A stretch of 64,000 nucleotides of DNA from Owenia fusiformis (Eukaryota > Annelida > Polychaeta > Sabellida > Oweniidae), in NCBI GenBank assembly GCA_903813345.2, contig CAIIXF020000001.1, positions 22,713,915 to 22,777,914 on the forward strand. Direction: 5' to 3'. Position numbers and translations under genes: made by a program. Below the pieces are notes generated by a model that searched no databases, was not told the DNA's origin, and saw nothing but the letters and a program-made list of their open reading frames with translations. This document shows, piece after piece, positions 24,866 through 37,200 of this stretch (positions within the stretch are counted from its first letter, which is position 1; every line of letters starts with the position of its first letter).

Positions 24866-25211
24866 TTTGATCACAAGTTTGTGGAGTAAAGATCAACTTT
24901 TCAGAACATTTTGTTTTGGTCGTGATGGTAAACGACGCTTCTGGTGAGAGGTCACATTTTAAGCCAATCAAAATACAGCAAGGTGCTCTCTCTCTATCTA
25001 AATCTACAAATTAATAATTACATCTATTAATCCTTAATTTCACTGTACAAGCTGATTTAATCTGATAAATGTTGATTAATAATTTGATATGTGAAAAATT
25101 ACAATGGTTTCCACATGAAAATGTTCTATTTATTTTGGATTTCTTGTCATGACCCAATTATTGTTTTGTAACCCGGAAGTGAACGTCGGCCTCTTCGTCA
25201 CCACGTTCAAA
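24866..25211. promoter_or_regulatory. Shared divergent promoter of SPATA6-like and TXNDC5-like genes
   Basis: The two start codons point away from each other with 346 bp between them, so this stretch must hold both 5' UTRs and core promoters. A CCAAT-type box (AGCCAATCAAA, about 24961) and an ETS-type site at 25173-25181 are visible. No TATA box stands out. Transcription starts cannot be placed from sequence alone. Confidence 0.65.
25173..25181 (+). promoter_or_regulatory. ETS-type site CCGGAAGTG
   Basis: CCGGAAGTG is the consensus for ETS/GABP factors, which often mark divergent promoters of housekeeping genes. It is 31 bp before the TXNDC5-like start codon. Confidence 0.5.
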
Positions 25212-28200
25212 ATGAAACTTTTGATTTTGATTGTCGCTGTTTTTGCTGGCGTTATTGCCGATGACGACCATGGTAGTAATGCAGTTGTGTTCACAAGGGA
25301 AACCTTTAGTGATGCTGTAACAAGTACACCTCACTTTGTCATGTTCTACGCACCATGGTAAGCATAAAAAGGTTTCAAAAAGGGTAAACATTAAAAAATC
25401 GAAGATTTGTAAAGTCATTCGATATTGGGCCGATATTCCATCATCAGGTTACACTATACAATCATATACTGATCATAACATCCACGCGTTGTTTAAGTGG
25501 AGTTTTTTTCATGAGAGTAATATTTTGAAGCAAAAACACTTTTCCTACTCCTTGTTAACTGTTAAAAATAATAAGAACATAACTTCGACATATGAGTGTT
25601 ACCTGATGAATGGGACCCTCACGTGCCTTCTAAATGGTAGTAAACGAACGCTAGTGTAACTACATCAGCTTATCTTTCCGTCCGATCAACAATAAGTACA
25701 GTTATACAAGAAATGTAAACGAAGTGAAAATATTTCCAAAACTTTTCCGAAAGGCATGTCATTCCGGAAGTTATGATACGTTATGGTGTCACTACGGTAA
25801 ATCATTGAAAAATATTGAAAAAAATCACAAAATTCAAGTTCTGGTGTGAGGTTCCATATCCATCCGCCAAAAGGTATGACCCGATATAGTCCATTTAAAA
25901 ATTTTAATTTTGTTCTAAATAACACCATAGTTGGCTTCTACAATAAATGGACGCTGATATCTCAAAAAGAATTAGCCCATACAATGACTATATTTTTGCA
26001 ATCCCCTATACATAACCTTCATCTTGACACTATATTTAACATAGGGTTTGTGTCTCGATTTTTAAATATCGCTACGCCAACATAGGGACTCATTTTTAGG
26101 TAAAATCCCTGCTTCCCCGATGAATAAAGTAGTTCCTGTTTGCGGGACCATATTCTTGAGATTTTTTGCTAAAAATGGCACATTTAGAAAGTACTTGGCC
26201 TCAGCTTTACATAAATACCTCAAATGGCCACAGTACATACACTTAAACCTACTATACACACCATTGAAGTTGGCATTGCTTCGTTTTTAAAGTATTAATA
26301 AAAAACACTTCCTACCCGGAAGTGATTTTTACCGTAATAACACCTTATATTACCGAACATGGGTTTAAATGGAATGTTTTTTCGATGGCATTATTACACC
26401 AAAAGTAGTGCGAAAATGGCCTTTTCACGGGTTGGCATAAAGTTTTGATGAAATTTAAAGACACAGTTCCTCCTTCACGTATATTATCTCATGGAAATGG
26501 GCATACCAGCGCAAAGATCTTTGTTCCGTGGTGAAGAAAAGCTATCAAACATTGTCTGAAGAGCAGATTTATCTCCGTAATTCAACTTTTAGCATGGCGA
26601 CCTTGACCTTGAAAAGAATATAGCCATTTGGGCGATAATAGGTGATTCAAAAGTAAAAAATAGTGCTTTTTTGAAGTTTTACTTTTACCATGTCAACTTG
26701 ATTTTTCAAGGACATCCGCCTGATAGTTGTTGGGCCAAGTTTGATGGAAAATGGGCCTTGTTTGATATGCTGGCAGTGAGGTTGATTGTGGCAAGTAGTA
26801 AAACGGCAAACAATGGTGGAGTCATACCCGATGCTTGGATGTTCGCATTTTATTTAGCTCTCGTAAAATGAACGAACAAAAGTTCCATTTTCACTCTTGT
26901 TCGATAATATAACGTATCATAACTTCCGGAATGACATGCCTTTCGGAAAAGTTTTGGAAATATTTTCACTTCGTTTACATTTCTTGTATAACTGTACTTA
27001 TTGTTGATCGGACGGAAAGATAAGCTGATGTAGTTACACTAGCGTTCGTTTACTACCATTTAGAAGGCACGTGAGGGTCCCATTCATCAGGTAACACTCA
27101 TATGTCGAAGTTATGTTCTTATTATTTTTAACAGTTAACCAGGAGTACACAAAAACTTTACAGAATAAAATCAATTGTGCACTAGGAAATGGGGCGGTGT
27201 TAGTCTACCGTTACTTACTCACTTCGAGAGCCATGTTAGATTTTGAAACTTATGGCTCTCAAACGGAGAAGTGAACAGCTCATCAATAGTGACCTTTGAA
27301 ATCGAATTAAGTCGATCCGTGGCTTACTTTTGGTCTCTAACTGTGTCTTACATAAGTATCATCAATCCGTGTAAGTATTGGAGCGCTGGAGTACTTCTTT
27401 TTCGATCAAGACTTTACTAACCAATCCATCCTTATAACGTAACATATTTTCTATTGTTTAGTGAATTTTGGTCACGAACCGTTCAGAAACAACAGTTAAA
27501 ACGAATATTGTCCACGTCAGTTTTGATTGTTCGGCAGGGAAACCAATGGGGTTAGTACACAACTAAGCCCCGGGTATTAAATAAAGCCCTTGATTAAAGC
27601 AGATATATAATTTAACAGTGATAGAATTTGAATAGAATAGAAAACATTAACATTTAAAAGTAGATCTATGGTTTACAACTCATTAAAAATTGTAAGGCAA
27701 CTTCCTGGTTGGCAATGTACCCCCTGGGAATTCCCTTTATGTTGGGATACCCTGGGACGACTCTTAGGCTACCGCCTTGACATCGCCCCTCTTTACCAGT
27801 AGTGCAGGCTGTTGCTGTACACTGGGGACCATTTACATTAAAACATTACTGTTCCATATGAGGTCATTTTGACCTTGACTTATTATATTTTTAATGTTAA
27901 TTTATAATGTTCTTTAATCACATTGTAATATACTCTATGTCGCACAGGGCTTTCACAACCTCCCCCTTATACAAATTTGCTGGCTGTGGCAGCCAGCTGT
28001 CAATGTGCTTTGACAGCACATTGAAATGTACCATGCAAATAATACTAGTGTAACGACCCTTGATACCAAGTTGCTACTACAGTCCAGCTGTAGTGGCTTA
28101 AGCCTTTATAGCTCAGTCGGTAGAGCATCAGTCTTTGGATTCAAGGGTCCTAGGTTCGATTCCTAGGTTCGATTCTTTCAATTTCTTTATCTGGCTTGTT

Positions 28201-31200
28201 ACACTATGCTCGTTAGTTAGTCATTCCCCTGGGGCGCCCTCGGGTCTTTATATTGGTGTCAGAAGTGGGATCAGAGCATTGGTTGTATCCTTTGCGCCCG
28301 TGTGTATATGGTAGTCACTGCTAGGGAAGCAGGGCTGACCACGAGGGCGTGGTCCTTTCAAAGGGGAGATAGTGTAACGACCCTTTATACCAAGTTGCTA
28401 CTACAGTCCAGCTGTAGTGGCTTAAGCCTTTATAGCTCAGTCGGTAGAGCATCAGTCTTTGGATTCAAGGGTCCTAGGTTCGATTCCCACACAGGGCATT
28501 AAATTTAGCACACTTTCTTTCAATTTCTTTATCTGGCTTGTAACACTATGCTCGTTAGTTAGTCATTCCCCTGGGGCGCCCTTGGGTCTTTATACTAGTA
28601 TGCAAATGAGGCTGTAAAGCAGTGTCACAGCATCCTCTCCCAATCCTATGACAGCCTGTGGCTGTGAGAACATTGTTCCTGAAATTGACCCAGCCATCAT
28701 TTCAAGCCTATATGCAGTCACAGCACTGTCATGGCAATTATTTTCCGTAAAGGCCATATGTCACTGAATATAAAAATGAGAGCAAATAAGTAAAAAAGTC
28801 TTGATCAAAATCTATAATATTTTTTCTGTGCATAAAATAAATGAATTGAAATAAAACAATTGCACTTTGGAAAAGACATTGACAAACATACTTTTAGATT
28901 ATTAAAACTCTTTCCTTTTATAATATTGAGGGATGTTTGAGAAAAAATCGGAGGGGCAAATCAAGAGCTGAAAAATTAAGACCAAATTTGGATTCATACA
29001 GAAATACAGGAAATATCAGGATTTGTAAGCATGCTTAGAAAATCTGAGAATACAAATTTATTTGTCCTAGAAAACTTAAATTTACATTATTTTCTTCATA
29101 CAGTACTCAATATTTTGAAGTTTTATGAAACAGTTAAGGGTAAATGAGGCAATATCGGAATTGGCAAGGAATAACATTTGAATGAGAACATTGTAAGAAA
29201 TGGTACGGTTTTCTGATGAAATTTACAGTATTTCCCTCTAACTGGAGCTGAAAACAGCAGTTCTTATTTTACAATACAGTGTTCACACTTATCAAAACAA
29301 ATATCCTTCAAATGGTCAGAGTCAAGATATGTGGAAATCCATTCATCCGAGTCCCTTGCTAGGAGCTCTCTAAATTTGAAATCACCCTCTTTAAATAAAA
29401 TACCACACAGAATAAGAGATAAGAACCATCTTTATGAAAAGCCATCAAACCGAGTTGTGAAATTGAAAGATTCCAAGTCATGGAATCATGAAAAATCATA
29501 TCTTCAGTTCCTACCAAATGTAAACTTTAGAATGTTATATGTTTATGTCTACATAAGTGATTCAATTCAATTTCTAACTTGTAGGTGTGGTCACTGTAAG
29601 AGATTGGCACCAACATGGGATGAACTTGCTAAGAAGTTCAATGAGGAAGCCAGCATTATTATAGGCAAGGTACAGTACATACAATAATATTTACAATTAT
29701 AAAGCTTATATTTTACCTTACCAGAAGGATTTTACTCCACTTATACTTAAATTAGAATAGGTTGAGTATTTGACAGATATAAATATTGGAACAATTTCTC
29801 AGTTTATGTAGAAATTTTGTGTATACAGAGATAGGATTGCCATGGTGAGGGAAAAGTCTATTTGTTATCATTGATAATGATAGTATAGATTAAATGCCAT
29901 CTTAAATCTTGATGTCAGCTCCCAACTGTGGTCTCTAAATAAAATAAGTAAAAATGCAATGTATTGATCATTAGCATTAATACATGTACTGTGCTATTAT
30001 CTGCTTTACATATCAGGAACAGATTGAGTATGTAGTACAATCTAATATGCTTCATATATCATTATCCCAACGAACGAAGTTCTGTAGGGATATAGTGAAG
30101 CCCTCCGTCCGTCAGTCTGTCAGTCTGTCAGTCTGTCAGTCTGTCAGTCTGTCAGTCAGTCCATCCGTCTGTCCGGAAGATAACTCGAATACTAGTGGAC
30201 AGATTTTCTTCATATTTGGTGGAACAATGTATACTGGTCAATAGTTTTACGCAAGATGGCCGCCAGTTTAAAAGTGGCGGGAATTTTTCGCAAAAATCTT
30301 ATGTTTTTCATTTTAAACTAAAATAATAAATATTATTAATTGAAATTTAAAAAAAAGTAAGAGTGGTAAACCGAAAAGCAGGAAAAATTTGCTCGTAAAA
30401 GATAGTAAAAATCAGTGAAATAAAGAACATTATAAGAAATATATTGAGATACAATGATTCCTAAGATAGTGGAGCATCTGATCAGTGAACTACAAGAAGA
30501 AGGGTGCATCCTCGGAGGATATAAGATAAACGCAACAAACAATGGAACATCTATCACATTGCAATATGTAGTACACCATCTTGGTGACCCAAGTTCAGGA
30601 ACTAGAAGCAAATCACCAAGTAGGCTAATGAGAGACACAAACAGGATTAGTGCTTTCAATGCCAGTAAAAAAATAGTGAGTAGTGTTCCAAACCATGAAC
30701 AAATAGGATTACATGAACAGTCAACACCTGTGAAACCTGGTCAAAATACATATAGTGATGATGTGTTTATCAATACTGATAACAGTCAAATTGTAAACAA
30801 TAACACTGATACAGAGAATTCACCAAATACAGAAGACAGTGGATTTACTTCATTATTACAGACTCCCCAGGACAGAATCAACAAAGTAAACACAAGTACA
30901 CAAACGGATAATAAAGTGAAGAGACACCAGTCTTGCGCAACAGAACTTAAGATGAAACATGTCGCAACTAAAACAGACAATATGGACAGAAAACATAGAG
31001 GCTGCAATGTAAATATTAAGAAACAGATGGACAACAAATCAACTGAGTGCAAAATTGATAAAGATACCAAAGAAACAAACACAGATTCTGATACGACATG
31101 CGATGTTGCAGCGCTAACAAACTTCAGTATGGCAACATGTGAAGGGAAGTATATGCGCTTCATTGATAAGATCGGAGAGGATTATATGTAATGTTGTGAT

Positions 31201-34200
31201 GTCCATGACTACATAATGATGAATATGAACAGAATAATACGGAAATAGGAACGTGAACATATATAACAAATTGTGCCAAGTACTATTGATTGATTTAAAT
31301 GTTAATTGGACAAAATAGGTACATATTCGCAATAAATGATCCAGATGATGGGATGCAAATGATTCTTGTCAAAAATGGTTGAGTTAAGACTGTGAAAATT
31401 TTGAGAACTCTATCTATCTGGAATTCCAGTAGTTTTTGAGGAATAACATTATTTCACTTTCTAAGCTTAAAGTTTTAAGACTACTATCAAGAAAATCTCT
31501 ATACATTTGATAATTCCTATGTAGAATATGTTATGTTAATATGTTATCTAGAAAGGAGAAATAAATATCTATATATAAAAAAAAAAAAAAAATTAATTGA
31601 AATTTTGGTAGTATATTAACAACATCTATCTATTTCACACATATCCCGGGTTTTTCACCCTGACCCCCAGGGACCGTAAATGGGGGATCGGGAAAACAGG
31701 AATTTGCATTAATTTTGAGATGTTTTTGAAGTATAGCTTTATTATACTCAAATGAAATGCAATTTAGAGGAGATTGTAAATATTGTAACGTTTTTTTGAT
31801 TCGGGCCTCAAAAAATTCAAAATGGCCGCCCAATGCGGGATTTCACAATTATTTTCTTATCTCCTCAAAGTATGGCTATATTATACTCAAATTGAAGGTA
31901 TTTCAGAGTAGATCACAATTATGGCATTGTTTTTCTGATTTGCGCCTCTGAAAATTCAAAATGGCTGACTAGAGCAGAAATTTGCAATTACTTAGAGTTA
32001 TCTTGAAAGTATGGTTACATGATAGTACAATGATTTAAAATATTTATTGAAGGTAAGAGTAGATGGTAAATATTACATTGTGGCTGTACAGATTGATGAT
32101 TTACTTAAGTATATAGTGTTCGTTGGGATTTGCTACTCCGTGGAGTTGCCATTTTCTAGTTTTATGTGCATTATATTTCAATTATTCAAGAGAATATTGA
32201 TTTTTCCATATTTTTTATTTCGATTAATTAGAAAACCATTACAAATTTGCATTTACACAAAAGATTGTCAATCAATAATGAGGTGTTTAATTCAACATAT
32301 GATTAATGCATAAAAGTTAGAACAATGTTTCTGTTTTTTTAAATAATTTATTTAAAGGCAGAATCAGATCTATAGGGGATGACAAAGTTACAAGCAACAT
32401 GTACAATTGACCTACCAATCTATTCCTTACAATCTCAAATACAAAATCTCCAAAAATATCTTTGATACATTATAAATTGGTGAAGTTATGATGGATTAAA
32501 AGTGCAAAAATGGGTTAAAAATGTTTAAATTCTCCCAAATAATAAGAATGGTAACCATTCTTATAGAAAAATAATACATTGTTGTAAAAATCTTTAGTTT
32601 TCCTGAAATATGAAAGTGTGTACTTTGGGGATTTTTAGAAAATAGACATGAAAAGGAATGACAGAAACCAGAAATAATCTAAAATTGAAAGAATTTTTTT
32701 TTTGTTTGTTTGGCTGCTCGCTATATCCGATTCTCTCTTTAACCTAGGGTGCACAGTTTTACACTATTATACCCCCTTTTTTGAGACGAGGAATTTGCTT
32801 TGTGATTTGATTTTTTCTGATGATATTTTGTGTATCAGACAACTACTGTTAAAGTGAATACTTTTTTTAAATTAATGAATCTAAACATTGTTACATTGAG
32901 CAAGATGTTACTTTTGTCTTTCTGTATTTATGAATAAAAATTTATGTTAATATATTTAAAGCCTTAAGAAAATTTTATGTAGCAAACTGAGGACCAATTT
33001 AGATAATCTACCTTGTGTATGACAATATGAGAAATCAGTGTAAGATTAGAAATGGTGTAAGATGAAAAATGGTGTGAGATGAGAAATGGTGTAAGATGAA
33101 AACTGGTGTGAGATACAGTATGAGCTGAGAAATAGTGTGGAGATAAGAAATGGTATGAGACAAGAGGTGATATGTAATAAAAAAAATGGTGCAGGGACAG
33201 TGTGGATAGTTAGTATGAGATGAAAAATGGTGTGGAAATGGTGTGGGTGAGAAAGGTATAAAAATATGGTGTAGAAATGATCAATGGTGTGTGATTAGAA
33301 ATGGTGTAGAATAAGAAATGGTGTGAGTTAAGAAATGGTATAAGAAATAGTTTGAGATGAGAAATGGTGTAAAATAAGAAATGGTGTGAGTTAAGAAATG
33401 GTGTGGAATTATAAATGGTGTTAGTTGAGAAATGGTGTGGAATAAGCATGAATAGAGAGACATTCTGCTACATTCTAGTTGTTGTATTGTTACATTTGAC
33501 TGTATTGTTATATTTAACTGTATCTTCAGGTTGATTGTACTATTGAAACAGCGTTGTGCTCAGACCAGGGAGTTCAGGGATATCCCACGTAAGATAAAAA
33601 CTTCTCATTTGAATTTGCGTTGTACCCCTACCCCTTCTGTCTCCTCCCTTCCTGATTACACTAGGGAAACTTTAACATATTATTTTGAAGAAATTATTGT
33701 CCTTTTGAATAATAATAGAAGCATTGTAAAATGCAATTATTATTTTTGTATGTTTCAACTGGTGAAAATCGCCTGTTGCCTGCTGTTAATGAGATCCCTG
33801 AGATTGATATTTTCACATTTGATGCAGAGGACTGTCAGTTAAAATATTGATTCAGGATTCAATATTGTTTTTACCTCATTAGTTTTTGTGGTGGATTGAA
33901 ATATATCTATATTTGATTTGATCTCCTTGATTTTAATACATGTGTAAATCAATCTAATTCAAAAATAAACAATGTAAACATGATGAAACTGCAAAAAGGT
34001 CAAAGTAATGTACAGGGTGGTCAAAAAAATGAGAACTCTTCATTTTCCTCATATCTTTGTCATTTTAGGGAATTACTCTCGGATATTTCACACATTTGCA
34101 CATCATTCACGTTCCTACCACACTATTATATTTCATGACCATCAGACTGATAGTCACAATTTTACAGTGCTTTGAACAACATGCTTCAAGTTTGGGCATT

Positions 34201-37200
34201 ATCCCGCTGTAGTCAAACCTGCAAAGTTGTCAATGACCCGAATGCATTCCTCGGCAGGTATGGCCTAAATGACACAAATGATCTCATTTTTTAGGTCTGC
34301 AATTGTCCTTAGGTCATTCTCGATCTCATACACTACTCTTTGCCTATCCCCACTGGTAGGGACCTTTTGGACTACATGTGCAGGTTTGCCGAAAGCACAA
34401 TAGTGGCCACTGGGGCATGTTATTTAAAATGTTGTTACATTGTGACTCTCAATCTGATGGTCATGAAATAAAGTAGGCTGGTAGAAAATTGAATGATTTA
34501 CAAATGTGTAAAATATCAAGGAGTTATATCTTTAAAAATGACAAATAACATGAGAAAAATGGCGTAAGGGTTTCCATTTTTTACCACCCTGTATTATTGT
34601 GATTTACATCTTTGATGTACCAATTACATTGTGGGTACCACATATGCAAAAGCTGTAGGACCAGGCTCCTTTAGAATTCACACATATCTCCTATACAAAT
34701 TAAAATGTTTTCAAAATGTGGATGATATAAATGTCGATTATGTACTATAAAGAATAAGGTCTCATATAAAAAGTTTGTTTTTCAGACTGAAGTTCTTCAA
34801 CAAAGCAACTGAAGGAGTGAAGTACAAGGGACAAAGACAGATTCCTGAGTTTGAAAAGTTTATGAAAGAGTCATTAAAAGCCTCTGCTGAGAAAAAGGTA
34901 TAACCACTTGAATGATTTATCTCGTTATACCACTTGTAGTATTTAGGATTATCCAAATTTCTATTCTTGGAACAAAAATATTTTGAGGTAGAGCAATGCC
35001 ATTTTATATCTAAAATTTCAAAGCTCAAACTCGGTGTCCATTTTTGTATAAAACACTTAATTTCAAAGCACTACACAATTTTTCTGGTGTTATTTTGAAT
35101 ATAACTTTATATGGTTGCACATGTAGTACTATTTTGATCCTTTCTCCTTCAGGAGGCTGAGGTCCCCGTTGCTACAGATGAGGCACCTCCAGCAGTACCT
35201 GAAGCTAAACATGGTCTCTATGAGCTCACAACTGACACATTCAAGTCCCATATAGAAACTGGCTATCACTTTGTCAAGTTCTATGCCCCCTGGTGTGGAC
35301 ACTGCAAGACCCTTGCTCCTGTGTGGGACCAGCTTGCTGAGACATTCGAACATGTAGAAGATGTCACAATAGCAAAGGTTTGTGGATAGAGATATTTATA
35401 CAATATCAATGTTTTGAGAGTTGAAATCATTGAATACTATTGATAAACTGTATCTCAAACAAAATTAACTATCACATAATACTGTAAAACACGTATTATT
35501 CCCGTGCATTTAATTTTCGCGATATTCGCGAGGGGCATTCCACTCGCGAAAATAATATGTAAGTGAAAATTAAATGAATTACAGTTGAAAGAAGTTAACC
35601 TAAGATTGCCGGTTTACCGGAAGTGATCGTATAGATGAAGTTGGAGGTCAATTGTATCAAGGTGTAATGAAATTATACTCATAGTAGTTCTTAAGTGAAG
35701 CAAAGCAGAGTATAGCGAGTCATTTCATGTAGTAGATGTAATTAGATAGGCTGGAATCGGCATTACAACTGTATACATACATGTATGTCTACTCACGAAA
35801 CTTCAGTCAGTCTGACTCTTTGGTTTATTATATCAGAGTCCAGACGATGGGCATTCGTTCAATCTCCCGATAAGTAATTATAATTTGGTGGTCTCCAAAC
35901 CATACTTAAGTTACGTTTATCAAAAATAGTCCATAATGAATGAAATAATGTTCTAGTTAAGAATTGTTTTGGCATTTACCAAAGAGGGTTTCTGCGCAGG
36001 TTTTCTGCGCATGTCAAGGGAGGTCAAGGTCGTGAACTTTCTTGTTTATTTTTTAAAGTTTTCCTTATTCTCACGACTCTTACACTATGTTTACGCGAAA
36101 ATGATGATCTATCATTAGATTAAAAACATAATTTTAAATCGATATCCAATAGTCTTTAGTGGAAATAATGAATATCAAATCGGGGGCTCTCTCTGGGAAA
36201 AAAATCCTTCAATTCGGCGGGGGATCTTCTGGGAATTTTTGCATATCGCGAATATAATATGTAGCAATTTGACCCGGGGGTGGCACTCTCGCGAATAATG
36301 CATGTAGTAGATATTAAGTGTTTTACAGTATTCTATTTTATTGATGTTTTCCATCATAACCTCAATGCATTATATTGTAGAAATCAACCTTACCCAGAAA
36401 TATCTTTCATGTATTTAAAACAATTAATCTGATGCAGGGGTACAAACAAGATCTCGGGGTACTGGGTTTGTTTAGCAGTATTATGACTAAGACGAAGGCA
36501 ATGTATATAACTGAGCTCAGCGGTATGATTACCACAACACAGAGCCTAAAATGCTCACTGTGACATCTGTACTGTGACATCTGTACCCTTGTAATACAAA
36601 TGTTCAGTCAATTTGTTTATCAATGTTTGTACATACACACACCATACACTTGTTTTCAGGTTGACTGTACCCAGCATGGCAGTGTATGTCAAGGTCAAGG
36701 GGTAAGAGGCTACCCAACTCTCATCTTCTTCCAAAATGGGCAAATGGTAAGTCATTTCCTCTTAAACTACTTTTTATGTCACCACAAAAAGTGGTGACAT
36801 ATTGTTATGGTCTCCTTTTTTGTGGCGGCGATTGGTGTTCTGGGTTCACATTCAGTGTTTGTAACAAATGGCAGGTAGTGACATTTTGCATGCTAATACT
36901 GTTTCTATTATCTAGGCTAATGCAAATGTTCAGTCACCTGATTTCATATGTCATAACTTATTTTGCATTATATATCTGTCATATTAATGAGATGTATATT
37001 ATTCAAATGAGAGGCATAAGTAATAGCCATATTAACAATGCAAACAAGAATGGTATACTCCACTTGTCATTAAATAAATATCATGCATGTAAAGGGCAAA
37101 TCAATTAAACCTCCTTTAAGAATTAAAACTGACGATAAAACTATACTAGTATGTGTAAAACATTGCCATGCTTCATTGAAAGATGGCATAGTTGTCACTC

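Larger units (their letters stand above)
28049..28593 (+). mobile_element. Miniature LTR retrotransposon (TRIM-like) with tRNA-like LTRs
   Basis: Two direct repeats, 28049-28251 and 28373-28593, both begin TGTAACGACCC and end GGGTCTTTAT. Between them are only 121 bp. These start with TGGTGTCAGAAGTGGGAT, complementary to the 3' end (with CCA) of a tRNA-Leu, as expected for a primer-binding site. They finish with the purine tract AAAGGGGAGATAG directly before the second LTR. ACTAG flanks the unit at 28044-28048 and 28594-28598. There is no gag or pol, so mobility would need proteins from another element. The LTRs differ mainly where the tRNA-like part ends. It lies in TXNDC5-like intron 1. Confidence 0.85.
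30058..32159 (+). mobile_element. Helitron2/Helentron-like element, copy 2
   Basis: It starts at about TCATTATCCCAACGAACG and ends with GTTCGTTGGGAT, then the hairpin ACTCC-GT-GGAGT (32135-32146), then CTAG at 32156-32159 followed by T. The inverted ATCCCAACGAAC is near-terminal at the 5' end and about 45 bp inside the 3' end. Contents are a GTCTGTCA microsatellite (30100-30160), a retrocopy (30349-31592) and two units of about 150 bp with AAAATTCAAAATGGC. It lies in TXNDC5-like intron 2, same strand. No Rep/helicase is present. Confidence 0.75.

Noticed and set aside
25149-25211. Upstream in-frame start of the TXNDC5-like gene
   Set aside because: It would put a 21-residue extension before a clean signal peptide, and it overlaps the ETS-type promoter site.
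28426-28498. Functional tRNA-Lys gene
   Set aside because: A and B boxes are perfect, but the anticodon stem does not pair and T and acceptor stems are weak. It lies inside an LTR and is duplicated with it.
30100-30175. GTCTGTCA run as a regulatory repeat
   Set aside because: It is the usual CCGTCCGTCC/GTCTGTCA microsatellite near the 5' end of the Helentron-like family, also seen as GGACGGACGG at about 14885.
33040-33450. CRISPR-like array or - strand gene
   Set aside because: Repeats are short, degenerate and contiguous with no unique spacers, and the genome is animal. The frames 33210-33463 only reflect repeat composition.
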